The notes under the pieces: model-generated
The model's database searches: none
What the model saw: the letters and a program-made list of their open reading frames with translations, nothing else
Told to the model about the DNA's origin: nothing
Translations under genes and position numbers: made by a program
NCBI RefSeq assembly: GCF_900108275.1
Contig: NZ_FNVD01000013.1
Span: forward strand, 1 to 64,000
From: Jhaorihella thermophila
Lineage (GTDB): Bacteria; Pseudomonadota; Alphaproteobacteria; Rhodobacterales; Rhodobacteraceae
Length of the DNA: 64,000 nt
Reading direction: 5' to 3'
Part shown: piece after piece, positions 45,505 through 54,875 of the stretch
Layout: the number at the start of each line of letters is the position of its first letter
Position numbering within the stretch: the stretch's first letter is position 1

Positions 45505-45852
45505 ATGGAATTTCTTGTTGCCTCGGGCATCGGCGTGCTGACCGCCGCCGGCCTTTATCTGATCCTGCGGCTGCGCACCTTTCCGGTGATCGTCGGGCTG
45601 TCGCTGCTGTCCTACGCGGTAAACGTGTTCCTGTTCGCCTCGGGACGGCTGGCGGCCAACGCCCCGCCGATCCTGAACCCCTACAAGGCGGATGCGACCT
45701 ATACCGATCCGCTGCCGCAGGCGCTGGTGCTGACCGCCATCGTGATCTCGTTCGGCATGACCGCCGTGATCGTGATGATCGCGCTGGCCGCCTATCTGAG
45801 CGAAAAGGACGACCGCATCGACATGACCGAAGAGACGGGAGAGGACGCATGA
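45505..45852 (+). CDS. mrpC: Mrp antiporter subunit C
   Basis: This is a 115-residue NuoK-like protein with three membrane helices. FPVIVGLSLLSYAVNVFLF and QALVLTAIVISFGMTAVIVM are the family blocks. It starts one base after the mrpA stop (GAGGAGG upstream) and overlaps mrpD by four bases. Confidence 0.95.
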   Translation: MEFLVASGIGVLTAAGLYLILRLRTFPVIVGLSLLSYAVNVFLFASGRLAANAPPILNPYKADATYTDPLPQALVLTAIVISFGMTAVIVMIALAAYLSEKDDRIDMTEETGEDA

Positions 45853-47399
45853 GCCACCTTGTCATCCTGCCCGTGATCCTGCCGGCGGTGATGGGACCGT
45901 TCATCGTGATGGTGCTGCGCCACCACCTGTCGCTGACGCGGATCTTTTCGGTGGGCGCGACGGTGGCGCTTGTGGCGGTGTCTCTGATGCTGCTGGCCAA
46001 GGCCTCGACCGGCGCGGTTCTGACCTATGAGTTGGGCGACTGGCCGGCTCCCTTCGGAATCGTGCTGGTGCTGGACCGGCTGTCGGCGCTGATGGTCGTG
46101 CTGACGGCGGTGCTGGCCCTGATCGTGCTGCTTTACGTGATCGGCTCGCGCTGGGACGCGCGGGGACAGCTGTTCCATGCGCTCTACCAGTTCCAACTGA
46201 TGGGCCTGATGGGCGCCTTCCTGACCGGCGATGCCTTCAACCTGTTCGTGTTCTTCGAGGTGCTTCTGATCGCCTCTTACGGGCTGATGATCCATGGCGG
46301 CGGCGGCACGCGGTTTCGCGCCGGGGTGCAGTATGTGGTCTACAACCTCGTGGGCTCGGCCATCTTCCTGTTCGCGCTGGGCACCATCTATGCCGTCACC
46401 GGCACGCTGAACATGGCCGATCTGGCCGAAAAGGTCGCGGCCCTGCCCGCAGGGGACAGCGCCCTGATCCGGGTCGGCGCCGTGCTGCTGCTGCTGGTCT
46501 TTGCCATCAAGGCAGCGGTGCTGCCGCTGCATTTCTGGCTGCCGGCGACCTATGCCAACGCGCCCCTGCCGGTGGCGGCGCTGTTTGCGATCATGACCAA
46601 GGTCGGGGCCTATTCGATCCTGCGCATGTATACGCTGGTGTTCGGCCCCGACGTGGCCGTGACGGCGGGCCTGGCCGGAGACTGGCTCTTGCCGGCGGCG
46701 CTGGCGACTCTGGCGCTGGGATCGGTCGGCATTCTCGGCGCGCGCGAGCTTGGACGGCTGGTCGCCTTTGGCGCGATCGCTTCGGTGGGCACGCTGCTGG
46801 TGGCGATTTCGATGTTCACGCAAACGGCAGCCGCGGCGGGGATCTACTATATGATCCATTCGACGCTGGCGACGGCGGCGCTGTTTCTGGTCGCCGACCT
46901 CGTGACCGAACGCCGCGGCTCCGCCATCGCCGTGGCCCGGCCGATGCCGCAGACGGGGCTGATCTCGGCCTTCTACTTCGCCGGCGCGATCGGTCTGGCC
47001 GGGATGCCGCCGCTGTCGGGCTTCATCGGCAAGCTGTTCATCATGGATGCGGCGCGAACCGATCCGATGATGACCACGATCTGGACCGTGATCCTTGTCA
47101 CGTCGCTCATCACGCTCGTCGGGCTGGCGCGCACCGGCAGTATCCTGTTCTGGCGCCCCTTCGACCCGGCCAACGGGTTCGAACCCCGCGCCGAGGAGCC
47201 CGAGGAAGAGGACAACCATCCCACATGGGTAATGCGCCCGCACCCGCGCACTCTGCCCTTCGTGGCGACGGGCGCGCTGTTGACCACCTTGGGTCTGCTG
47301 ACGGTCTTTGCCGGGCCGGTGATGTCCTATGCGCAGGCCACGGCCGAGCAGCTGTTCGAACCGTCCGCCGTGATCGACACGGTTCTGAGGAGGCCCTGA
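45849..47399 (+). CDS. mrpD: Mrp antiporter subunit D
   Basis: This is a 516-residue NuoM/N-like proton-translocating subunit with about 14 helices. FLTGDAFNLFVFFEVLLIAS holds the conserved Glu of the first half-channel, and FAIKAAVLPLHFWLP the Lys of the Lys/His block. A cytoplasmic acidic loop (EPRAEEPEEEDNHP) lies near the end. ATGA overlap with mrpC; mrpE begins one base after the stop. Confidence 0.95.
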   Translation: MSHLVILPVILPAVMGPFIVMVLRHHLSLTRIFSVGATVALVAVSLMLLAKASTGAVLTYELGDWPAPFGIVLVLDRLSALMVVLTAVLALIVLLYVIGSRWDARGQLFHALYQFQLMGLMGAFLTGDAFNLFVFFEVLLIASYGLMIHGGGGTRFRAGVQYVVYNLVGSAIFLFALGTIYAVTGTLNMADLAEKVAALPAGDSALIRVGAVLLLLVFAIKAAVLPLHFWLPATYANAPLPVAALFAIMTKVGAYSILRMYTLVFGPDVAVTAGLAGDWLLPAALATLALGSVGILGARELGRLVAFGAIASVGTLLVAISMFTQTAAAAGIYYMIHSTLATAALFLVADLVTERRGSAIAVARPMPQTGLISAFYFAGAIGLAGMPPLSGFIGKLFIMDAARTDPMMTTIWTVILVTSLITLVGLARTGSILFWRPFDPANGFEPRAEEPEEEDNHPTWVMRPHPRTLPFVATGALLTTLGLLTVFAGPVMSYAQATAEQLFEPSAVIDTVLRRP

Positions 47400-47400
47400 C

Positions 47401-47898
47401 ATGAAGATCCTCGCCCGCCTCATCCCGCATCCGCTGCTGACGGCGCTGCTGACCGTGGTGTGGCTGTTGCTGGTCAACCGCTGGTCGCTGAACTCGCTGT
47501 TGTTCGGTTTCTTCCTGGGGCTCGTGATCCCGGTGGTCACCGCCCCGTTCTGGCCCGACCGCCCCACCCTGCGCGGGCCACTGAAGATCGCCGAATACCT
47601 GGCCATCGCGCTGTGGGACATCTGCGTGGCCAACGTGATCGTCGCCCGCCTGATCCTGTTCAAGCGGGCGCAGGATCTCGAACCCCATTTCATCGCCATC
47701 CCGCTCGATCTGCGCCATCCCGAGGCGATCACCGCGCTGGCCGCCACGATCACCCTGACGCCCGGCACGGTGTCGGCCGACCTTTCGGCCGACGGGCATT
47801 ATCTGCTGGTGCACTGCCTGCACGCGCCCGATCCCGACAGCGTCGTCGAAGAGATCAAGGACCGCTACGAGCGCCGCCTGAAGGAGATTTTCGAATGA
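47401..47898 (+). CDS. mrpE: Mrp antiporter subunit E
   Basis: This is a 165-residue protein with two to three N-terminal membrane helices and a soluble C-terminal part typical of MrpE (AATITLTPGTVSADLSADGH; LLVHCLHAPD). It overlaps mrpF by four bases (ATGA at 47895-47898). Confidence 0.93.
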   Translation: MKILARLIPHPLLTALLTVVWLLLVNRWSLNSLLFGFFLGLVIPVVTAPFWPDRPTLRGPLKIAEYLAIALWDICVANVIVARLILFKRAQDLEPHFIAIPLDLRHPEAITALAATITLTPGTVSADLSADGHYLLVHCLHAPDPDSVVEEIKDRYERRLKEIFE

Positions 47899-48164
47899 TC
47901 ACCTACGCCGCCTATTTCGCCTTTGCCTGCTATGGTGCGGCCATGCTGATGTGCCTGTGGAAAGTCGCCGCCGCCGACCAGATCGGCGACCGGATCTTGG
48001 CGCTCGACACGATGGTCATCAACGCGCTGGCGCTGCTGGTGCTCTACGGCCTCGCCTTCGGGACCGAGATCTATTTCGAGGTGGTCCTGATCATCGCCAT
48101 GCTGGGGTTCGTCTCGACCGTGGCCTATGCGCGGTTCCTGCTGCGCGGCAACATCATCGAGTGA
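47895..48164 (+). CDS. mrpF: Mrp antiporter subunit F
   Basis: This is an 89-residue protein with three membrane helices. DQIGDRILALDTMVINALAL is the MrpF signature. It overlaps mrpE by four bases and lies 7 bp before mrpG. Confidence 0.93.
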   Translation: MITYAAYFAFACYGAAMLMCLWKVAAADQIGDRILALDTMVINALALLVLYGLAFGTEIYFEVVLIIAMLGFVSTVAYARFLLRGNIIE

Positions 48165-48171
48165 GGATGCC

Positions 48172-48543
48172 ATGGAAAGCCTTGCGGAAATCCTGATCTC
48201 GGCCGGACTGGTCATCGGAGGCATCTTCGGGCTGGTGGGCTCTTTCGGACTCATCAAACTGCGCGACCCGATGTCGCGGCTGCACGCTCCGACCAAGGCG
48301 ACCACGCTGGGCGTGGGCGGCACGCTGATCGCCTCGATGATCCACGCCCCGCTGTTCGAGGGGCATCTCTCGTTTCACGAACTGCTGATCACGCTGTTTC
48401 TGTTCCTGACCGCCCCCGTCACCGCCTTTTTCATCGCCAAGGTGCACCTGCACCGCAACGAACGCCCCGAAACCCTGCCGACGCCGGGCGAGGACCGGCT
48501 GTGGGCGACCCATGACGCGGACCGGGACGGGAACCGGGACTGA
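48172..48543 (+). CDS. mrpG: Mrp antiporter subunit G
   Basis: This is a 123-residue protein with three membrane helices. FGLIKLRDPMSRLHAPTKAT is the MrpG signature. The tail is charged and Asp/Arg-rich. It is the last gene of the A(B)CDEFG operon. Confidence 0.94.
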   Translation: MESLAEILISAGLVIGGIFGLVGSFGLIKLRDPMSRLHAPTKATTLGVGGTLIASMIHAPLFEGHLSFHELLITLFLFLTAPVTAFFIAKVHLHRNERPETLPTPGEDRLWATHDADRDGNRD

Positions 48544-48570
48544 CCCACACTGACACGGGGAACGCGCCCG

Positions 48571-50733
48571 ATGCACGCCATGCCACGCCTTCCGCTGACC
48601 CGCGATCTCGTTCTGGTAGGAGGCGGTCACGCGCATGCGCTGGTGCTGCGCAAATGGGGGATGCAGCCCCTGCCCGGCGCACGGGTGACGGTGATCAATC
48701 CCGGCCCCACCGCGCCCTATTCGGGCATGCTGCCGGGTTTCGTCGCGGGGCACTATACGCGGTCGGATCTGGACATCGACCTCGTGCGGCTGGCGCGGTT
48801 CGCCGGGGCGCGGGTGATCCTCGGCGCGGTCGAAGGGATGGACCTCAAGACCCGGCAGATCCACGTCGCCGGGCGGCCGCCGATCGGCTATGACGTGGCC
48901 TCGGTCAATGTCGGGATAACCTCGGCCATGCCCGACCTGCCCGGCTTCGCCGAGCACGCCGTCCCGGCCAAGCCGCTGGGCGAATTCGCCGCGCGATGGG
49001 CCGATTATCGAGACCGCACCGGTCCGGCCCGCGTGGCGGTGATCGGCGGCGGCGTGGCGGGGGCCGAGATCGCGATGGCAATGGCATTTGCCCTGCGCCA
49101 GCGCGGGCGCGAGACCGAGATCCACCTGATCGACGCCGCGCGGGCGCTGTCGGCGCTGGTGCCCCGCGCCCAACGGCTGATCCGCGCCCGGATGTCCGAA
49201 CTGGGCGTCACCCTGATCGAGCACGCTCCCATTGCCCGCATCGCGGAGGATCATGTCGAACTGGCCGACGGCCGACACATCGCCGCCGATTTCGTCACCG
49301 GGGCGGCGGGGGCACGGCCGTACGGGTGGTTCAGGGACACGGGGCTTGCGCTGCATGACGGCTTCATCGCCGTGGACGAAACCCTGCGCACATCCGACCC
49401 GGCCGTCTTTGCCGCCGGCGATTGTGCGCATCTGACCCACGCCCCCCGCCCCAAGGCCGGGGTCTATGCGGTCCGCGAGGCGCCCGTTCTGTTCGACAAC
49501 CTTTGCGCGACGCTCAGTGGCCACCGACTGCGCCCCTACCGGCCGCAAAAGGATTACCTGAAACTGGTCTCGCTGGGCGGCAAGGAGGCACTGGCCGAGA
49601 AGTTCGGCACTGCCTACGCCGGCCGCCTCATGTGGCGGTGGAAGGACCGGATCGACCGGCGCTTCATGGAGAAGTTCCGCGACCTGCCCGCGATGGAGCC
49701 GCCCGAACTGCCGCCGATGCACGCCGAAGGTTTGCCCGAGGCCATCGGCGACAAGCCGATGTGCGGCGGCTGCGGGGCCAAGGTGGGGCGCGCGGCGCTG
49801 CGGGCGGGTCTGGCGCCCGTGGCGGGGGCGGCGCGGTCGGATATCGAGCCGCTGCCGGGCGACGATGCGGCGCTGCTGAAAACGGGCGGCGCGCGGCAGG
49901 TGATAAGCTCGGACCACCTGCGGGCGATGGTCGAGGATCCGGCGGTGATGACCCGCATCGCCGCCGTCCACGCGCTGGGCGACGTCTGGGCCATGGCGGC
50001 GCAGCCGCAGGCCGCCACGGCGTCGCTGATCCTGCCGCGCATGTCGCCCGAGTTGCAGGAACGCACCCTGGCCGAGATCATGGCCGCCGCGCAGGAGGTC
50101 ATGGGCGAGGCCGGCGCGGCGATCGTGGGCGGGCATACCTCGATGGGCGACGAGCTGACGGTCGGATTTACCGTCACCGGCCTGTGCGACGGCGACCCGG
50201 TGACGCTGGCCGGGGGACGGCCGGGCGATGCGCTGATCCTGACCAAACCGCTGGGCAGCGGCGTTCTGATGGCGGCCGAGATGGGCGGGCGCGCGCGCGG
50301 CGACTGGGTGGCGGATGCGCTCGCGCTGATGTGCCAGCCGCAGGGCGCGGCCTCGCGGATCCTGTCGGGCGCGCATGCGATGACCGATGTCACCGGCTTC
50401 GGGCTGGCCGGGCATCTCATGGGACTGTGCGAAGCATCGGGCTGCGCGGCCGAACTTTACCTCGACGACATCCCGCTGATGCGGGGGGCGGCTGAGCTGG
50501 CCGAAGCGGGGATCCGCTCCATCCTATTCCCACAGAACCGGGCGCTGGCGCTGTCCCTGCCGGCGGGGGGGCGCCACGACCTGCTGTTCGACCCCCAGAC
50601 CGCCGGCGGTCTGCTCGCCGCGGTGGAACGGGCGCAGGCGGCCGAACTGCTGGCCGCGCTGCATGAGGCGGGCTATCACGCCGCGCTTGTCGGCATGCTG
50701 CGCGAAGGCGACCCGCAGATCACGGGCGCCTGA
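48571..50733 (+). CDS. selD: FAD oxidoreductase–selenide, water dikinase fusion
   Basis: This is a 720-residue two-domain protein. Residues about 8-370 form an NDH-2-like pyridine nucleotide oxidoreductase with VLVGGGHAHALVL (FAD) and VAVIGGGVAGAEIAMAMAF (NADH) folds and VFAAGDCAHL near the end. Residues about 390-720 are SelD, with CGGCGAKV holding the catalytic Cys/Lys, GDDAALL, and TDVTGFGLAGH. SelD makes selenophosphate from selenide and ATP; the fused oxidoreductase probably supplies selenide or couples redox state. The active Cys is a normal codon, not Sec. It lies 27 bp after mrpG but is functionally unrelated. Confidence 0.93.
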   Translation: MHAMPRLPLTRDLVLVGGGHAHALVLRKWGMQPLPGARVTVINPGPTAPYSGMLPGFVAGHYTRSDLDIDLVRLARFAGARVILGAVEGMDLKTRQIHVAGRPPIGYDVASVNVGITSAMPDLPGFAEHAVPAKPLGEFAARWADYRDRTGPARVAVIGGGVAGAEIAMAMAFALRQRGRETEIHLIDAARALSALVPRAQRLIRARMSELGVTLIEHAPIARIAEDHVELADGRHIAADFVTGAAGARPYGWFRDTGLALHDGFIAVDETLRTSDPAVFAAGDCAHLTHAPRPKAGVYAVREAPVLFDNLCATLSGHRLRPYRPQKDYLKLVSLGGKEALAEKFGTAYAGRLMWRWKDRIDRRFMEKFRDLPAMEPPELPPMHAEGLPEAIGDKPMCGGCGAKVGRAALRAGLAPVAGAARSDIEPLPGDDAALLKTGGARQVISSDHLRAMVEDPAVMTRIAAVHALGDVWAMAAQPQAATASLILPRMSPELQERTLAEIMAAAQEVMGEAGAAIVGGHTSMGDELTVGFTVTGLCDGDPVTLAGGRPGDALILTKPLGSGVLMAAEMGGRARGDWVADALALMCQPQGAASRILSGAHAMTDVTGFGLAGHLMGLCEASGCAAELYLDDIPLMRGAAELAEAGIRSILFPQNRALALSLPAGGRHDLLFDPQTAGGLLAAVERAQAAELLAALHEAGYHAALVGMLREGDPQITGA

Positions 50734-50897
50734 CCCGTGCAGCGGAAATCCCCTGCGGATGGCCGCCGACGTCGCGCCTTTCTCTTGCATTCTCCCCCCG
50801 GATTGAGTCAGGAATGCCATGACCCAAACGCCTGCTCCCGTCGCTGCCGCGGCGGGGGCGTTGCATTTTCACATGGACGAACATCGACAGGATTCGC

Positions 50898-51368
50898 ATG
50901 GAAAAGATCCCGATGACGCCCGCCGGCTATGCCGCGCTCGAGGCAGAACTGAAGCAGTTGAAGACCGAAGAACGCCCCACGATCATCAAGGCAATCGCCG
51001 AGGCGCGCGAACATGGCGACCTGAGCGAGAATGCCGAGTATCACTCGGCCCGCGAAAAGCAATCCTTCATCGAGGGCCGGATCAAGGAACTCGAATCGAT
51101 CCTGGGCCGCGCCGACGTGATCGACCCTTCGACCCTGACCGGCGCGATCAAGTTCGGCGCCACCGTGACCCTGGTGGACGAAGAGACCGAAGAGGAAAAG
51201 ACCTGGCAGATCGTGGGCGAACACGAGGCCAATGTCGAAAAGGGCCTGCTGAACATGAAGTCGCCCATCGCCCGCGCGCTGATCGGCAAGGAAGTCGGCG
51301 ACAGCGTCGAGGTGCGCACGCCGGGCGGCGAACGCTATTACGAGGTCGTCAAGATCGTCTATTCCTGA
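50898..51368 (+). CDS. greA: Transcript elongation factor GreA
   Basis: This is a 156-residue protein. The N-terminal coiled coil ends in the acidic tip [16 protein letters not shown], whose Asp and Glu trigger RNA polymerase to cleave backtracked RNA. The C-terminal globular domain has [18 protein letters not shown]. Complete and canonical. Confidence 0.98.
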   Translation: MEKIPMTPAGYAALEAELKQLKTEERPTIIKAIAEAREHGDLSENAEYHSAREKQSFIEGRIKELESILGRADVIDPSTLTGAIKFGATVTLVDEETEEEKTWQIVGEHEANVEKGLLNMKSPIARALIGKEVGDSVEVRTPGGERYYEVVKIVYS

Positions 51369-51381
51369 CGGGGGATCCCGC

Positions 51382-52401
51382 ATGACCGCGCCCACGTCCG
51401 GCCCCGGCAAGAGCCCGCTGTCGCCCCTGGGCCGGGGCGGCGAGTCCGACCGCCCCAGGATCACCGGGATCGAAGTCGCCGCCGTGCTGCTGACACTGCT
51501 GTGGCTGGTGGTGGCAACGCTGTTTCTGGTGCTGTCGCCCGAAGATCAGGTCGCGGGCTTTTCGGGTCTGCGGTTCGGCATCACGATGCTGGCGGTTTTC
51601 CTGCCGGTGGCGATGATCTGGGTGGCGGCGGTGGCGGCGCGCACCGCGCGGATCATGCGCGAGGAAAGCCAGCGCCTGCAGACCGCGATCGAGGCGATCC
51701 GTCAGACGCAGATTGCTCAGGCCCAGCGCGGCGCCATTCCAGCCGAGCCTTCGGTTACGCGCAAGCTGGACGAAATCGCGCAGGCGGCGAAAAAAACCGA
51801 GACGGCGCTGGCCACCTTTCATTCGGTGCGCCGCGATGCCCCCCGCCCCGAGCCGCACGCGCCGACCGAGCCCGACCCGCAGGGTCAGGCGGCGCTGGCG
51901 CTGGGCACCCCGGCGGACAGCCTTGACCCGCCGCTGACGCACGAGGATTTCATCCGCGCGCTGAACTTTCCCGAAACCGCCGAGGACGAGGAAGGCTTTG
52001 CCGCCCTGCGCCGGGCGCTGCGCGACCGCAAGGCGGCGTTGCTGATCCGGGCGGCGCAGGACGTTTTGACCCTGCTGAGCCAGGACGGGATCTACATGGA
52101 TGACCTGCGCCCGGACATGGCGCGCCCCGAGATCTGGCGGCGCTTTGCCCAGGGCGCGCGCGGGCGCGAGGTGGCCGCGCTGGGCGGGATCCGCGACCGG
52201 AGCTCGCTGGCGCTGACGGCCGGGCGGATGAAACAGGATCCGATCTTTCGCGATGCCGCCCACCATTTTCTGCGCCGTTTCGACAAGACCTTTACCGAGT
52301 TCGAGCAGACCGCAACCGACGCCGAGATCACGGCCCTGGCCGACACCCGCACGGCGCGGGCGTTCATGCTGCTGGGACGGGTGGCGGGCACGTTCAGCTA
52401 G
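51382..52401 (+). CDS. Conserved membrane protein of unknown function
   Basis: This is a 339-residue protein. A disordered Pro/Gly N-terminus is followed by two membrane helices (GIEVAAVLLTLLWLVVATLF and FGITMLAVFLPVAMIWVAA), then a long helical stretch likely to form a coiled coil (about 95-165). A Pro-rich linker and a C-terminal soluble domain (about 195-339) follow. No catalytic motif is seen. It starts 13 bp after greA and is probably co-transcribed. Confidence 0.7.
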   Translation: MTAPTSGPGKSPLSPLGRGGESDRPRITGIEVAAVLLTLLWLVVATLFLVLSPEDQVAGFSGLRFGITMLAVFLPVAMIWVAAVAARTARIMREESQRLQTAIEAIRQTQIAQAQRGAIPAEPSVTRKLDEIAQAAKKTETALATFHSVRRDAPRPEPHAPTEPDPQGQAALALGTPADSLDPPLTHEDFIRALNFPETAEDEEGFAALRRALRDRKAALLIRAAQDVLTLLSQDGIYMDDLRPDMARPEIWRRFAQGARGREVAALGGIRDRSSLALTAGRMKQDPIFRDAAHHFLRRFDKTFTEFEQTATDAEITALADTRTARAFMLLGRVAGTFS

Positions 52402-52433
52402 GGGCGTCCTTGCGCCCTTCAAGGGACAAGCCG

Positions 52434-52514
52434 TTTCGGATCGCTCACGCGATCCGACCGAGGCGGGGGGCTTTGCCCCCCGCACCCCCCAGAGTATTTC
52501 GGGCAAGATGAAGG
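52434..52514 (+). repeat. Dispersed intergenic repeat, full copy (copy D)
   Basis: It has a first hairpin (CGGATCGCTCACGCGATCCG), a second hairpin (GGCGGGGGG-CTTTG-CCCCCC with GC flank) and the tail AGAGTATTTCGGGCAAGATG then AAGG. It lies between the convergent membrane-protein and znuA genes. The order matches copy B at 9663-9752 and, inverted, copy E at 63002-63090. Confidence 0.7.
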
Positions 52515-52539
52515 GCGGCCCGGCGGTTCCGGCGCCAGC

Positions 52540-53538
52540 TCAGCTACCGGGCCTGCACTGGGCAAAACCGGCGGCGAGGTTGCGCAGGAGGGAGTCGTAG
52601 AATCCCGGCCCCGGTTCGAGATCGCGGCCCAGTGGATCAAGCACGCCAATGCGCAGGTCGAGCCCCTCCAGCGCGGCCTGCATCAGGCGGGGGTCGAGTT
52701 GCGGTTCGCGAAAGGCGCAGGCGACGCCCTTTTCGGCAAGATGCCGTCGCAGCGCCGACAGGTGGGCCGCACCCGGGTCGGCCGCGTCCCCGGCTGCGAT
52801 CACGCCGGCAAGCTTCAGCCCGAAGCGGGTTTCGAAATACTGAAACGCATCGTGATAGGCGAGATAGGGGCCGGTATCGGCCAGCCGCGCCGCAATCTCG
52901 TCTTCGAGCGCGTGCATGCGATCGGCGAAGGTGCGCGCGTTCGCGCGATATCGGTCGGCATTCGTCGGGTCGATCCGCGACAGCCGTTCGGCGATCGCTC
53001 CGGCCCACAGGGCGGCGTTGCGCGGATCCAGCCAGGCGTGCGGATCGGGTCCTCCGGCATGATCGTGGCCGTGGTCGTTCTCACGATCTTGGTCATGGTC
53101 GTGGGCGAGCGGGCGGGCCGCGCCCTGCGCATGGTCGTCGCCGTGGCCTTGGGCGTGCCTGTGCTCCTCACCGTGTTCGCGGTCCTGCGCGTCATCGTCA
53201 TGGTCCCGAAAGGGCAGCACGATCGTGCCCGGCAGTTCGAGCAGCGCGATTTGCTCGCCCCGCCTGAGCGATTCCAGCGCCTTTTCCAGCCATGGGGTCA
53301 GCGCCGGACCGATCCACACCACCAGATCCGCCTTTTGCATCGCCCGCGCCTGCGACGGACGCAGCGTGACGTGGTGCGGCGAGACGCCGGGCGACAGCAG
53401 CAGGTCGGGTGAGCCGACGCCTTCCATCACCTCGGCGACGATGCCATGAACCGGGGCGATGTCGGCGACAACGCGGGGCGTCTCTGCCCGCAGGGGGGCA
53501 GCCAGCAGAAGGATCAGGGTGGCCAGAAGAAATTTCAT
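52540..53538 (-). CDS. znuA: Zinc ABC importer binding protein ZnuA
   Basis: This is a 332-residue periplasmic binding protein of the cluster A-I metal type. It has a signal peptide (MKFLLATLILLLAAPLRA), SPGVSPHHVTLRPSQ with the first His ligand, a His/Asp-rich loop (about 120-165) typical of ZnuA, then DPHAWLDPRNA and YHDAFQYFE carrying further ligands. ATG 53538 is preferred over the upstream in-frame GTG-type start because the signal peptide then begins directly. It is divergent from zur, with a palindrome between them. Confidence 0.95.
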   Translation of the reverse strand: MKFLLATLILLLAAPLRAETPRVVADIAPVHGIVAEVMEGVGSPDLLLSPGVSPHHVTLRPSQARAMQKADLVVWIGPALTPWLEKALESLRRGEQIALLELPGTIVLPFRDHDDDAQDREHGEEHRHAQGHGDDHAQGAARPLAHDHDQDRENDHGHDHAGGPDPHAWLDPRNAALWAGAIAERLSRIDPTNADRYRANARTFADRMHALEDEIAARLADTGPYLAYHDAFQYFETRFGLKLAGVIAAGDAADPGAAHLSALRRHLAEKGVACAFREPQLDPRLMQAALEGLDLRIGVLDPLGRDLEPGPGFYDSLLRNLAAGFAQCRPGS

Positions 53539-53584
53539 GATCGATGAACCTTGGATATTGTCGGGATCGGCGCGCATTGATAAG

Positions 53585-53599
53585 TGTTACATTATAACA
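53585..53599. promoter_or_regulatory. Zur box between znuA and zur
   Basis: TGTTACATTATAACA (53585-53599) is a near-perfect inverted repeat (GTTA…TAAC core). It lies 46 bp from the znuA start and 27 bp from the zur start. It has the form of alphaproteobacterial Zur operators and would let zinc-loaded Zur repress znuA and zur-znuCB together. Confidence 0.75.
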
Positions 53600-53626
53600 T
53601 GTCAATCTTGATATTGCGGGAACCCC

Positions 53627-54109
53627 ATGTCTGCCGTCGGATTCGAACGCCACGACCACAGCCATTGCATCTCGCAGGCGCTGGACGCAGCCGAAGCGCG
53701 CTGTGCCGTGGCGCGTGTGCAGCTCACCCCGGTCCGCCGCCGGGTGCTGGAGATTCTGTTGCAGGAGCACCGGGCGATGGGCGCCTATGACATCCTGTCG
53801 GTGTTGACCGAGGACGGCATGGGCTCGCAGCCGCCCGTCGTCTATCGGGCGCTGGATTTTCTCGTGCGGCACGGGCTGGCGCACCGGATCGAGCGGCTGA
53901 ACGCCTATGCCGCCTGCAGCCATCCGGGAGAGGCGCATGTGCCGGCCTTTCTGATCTGCCGCGAATGCCGAGCCGTGGCCGAAGCAGAAACCGCGCTGGA
54001 ACAGGGGCGGCTGGGGGCCGTGGCGCGGGCGGCGGGCTTTGCCATCGAACGCGTGGTGGTCGAAGCCGAAGGGCTGTGCCCCGGCTGCGCGGCGGAGACA
54101 GGCCGATGA
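53627..54109 (+). CDS. zur: Zinc uptake regulator Zur (Fur family)
   Basis: This is a 160-residue Fur-family repressor. The winged helix spans about 25-90 (LTPVRRRVLEILL; QPPVVYRALDFLVRHGLAHR). The zinc sites are built from HVPAFLICRECRAV and the C-terminal CPGC. A His/Cys-rich start (FERHDHSHC) is typical of Zur. The gene overlaps znuC by four bases, so regulator and transporter are co-translated. Confidence 0.92.
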   Translation: MSAVGFERHDHSHCISQALDAAEARCAVARVQLTPVRRRVLEILLQEHRAMGAYDILSVLTEDGMGSQPPVVYRALDFLVRHGLAHRIERLNAYAACSHPGEAHVPAFLICRECRAVAEAETALEQGRLGAVARAAGFAIERVVVEAEGLCPGCAAETGR

Positions 54110-54870
54110 CCGCGCCGCTGATCCGTGCCGAAAACCTGTCGGTCCGGCTGGACGGGCGCGTGGTGCTGCAGGACGTCGATTTCGAGATCCGATCCGGCGA
54201 GATCGTCACCATCGTCGGCCCGAACGGATCGGGCAAGTCCACCCTGCTGCGGGCGTTGATCGGCGCCATCGTGCCGGCGCGGGGCCGCGTGGTCCGCGCG
54301 CCGGGTCTGCGGATCGGCTACGTCCCCCAGAAGCTGGCGATCGACGCCTCTCTGCCGATGACCGTGCAACGGTTCCTGAACCTGCCGCGCCGCATTGGCA
54401 CGCGCGAGGCCTTGGCCGCATTGGACCAGGCGGGGGTCCCCGACCTGCATGACCGGCAGATGGCGGACCTGTCGGGAGGGCAGTTCCAGCGCGTGCTTCT
54501 GGCCCGCGCCCTGCTGGAAGATCCGCAGATTCTTATGCTCGACGAGGCGACGCAGGGGCTGGACCAGCCCGGTTCGGCCGCCTTCTACCGCCGGATCGAG
54601 GCCGTGCGGCGGGATACCGGCTGCGCGGTGCTGATGGTCAGTCACGACCTGCATGTGGTGATGGCGGCCTCGGACAGGGTGCTGTGCATGAACGGCCATA
54701 TCTGCTGCGAAGGCACGCCCGAGGTGGTCGCCAGCGCCCCGGAATACCGCGCCTTGTTCGGCACCGGCACGGGCGGCACGCTGGCGCTCTATCGCCACGA
54801 GCACCACCACAGCCACGATCACGACCACCCGAACCCGCATCCGGGACACGCGCACGAGACGGAGACCTGA
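54106..54870 (+). CDS. znuC: Zinc ABC importer ATPase ZnuC with His-rich tail
   Basis: This is a 254-residue ABC ATPase with Walker A GPNGSGKS, signature LSGGQFQRVLLARAL and Walker B ILMLDEA. The last about 25 residues are a His-rich tail (EHHHSHDHDHPNPHPGHAH) that may bind zinc on the cytoplasmic side and sense or buffer it. ATG 54106 overlaps the zur stop. znuB starts 5 bp after the stop. Confidence 0.95.
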   Translation: MTAPLIRAENLSVRLDGRVVLQDVDFEIRSGEIVTIVGPNGSGKSTLLRALIGAIVPARGRVVRAPGLRIGYVPQKLAIDASLPMTVQRFLNLPRRIGTREALAALDQAGVPDLHDRQMADLSGGQFQRVLLARALLEDPQILMLDEATQGLDQPGSAAFYRRIEAVRRDTGCAVLMVSHDLHVVMAASDRVLCMNGHICCEGTPEVVASAPEYRALFGTGTGGTLALYRHEHHHSHDHDHPNPHPGHAHETET

Positions 54871-54875
54871 AACCC

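Noticed and set aside
49755-49800. Selenocysteine in SelD
   Set aside because: The active-site region CGGCGAK is encoded by ordinary Cys codons; no in-frame TGA is present.
43038-50415. Long minus-strand frames opposite mrpA, mrpD and selD
   Set aside because: They mirror codon structure of clear plus-strand genes and show no domains or ribosome binding sites.
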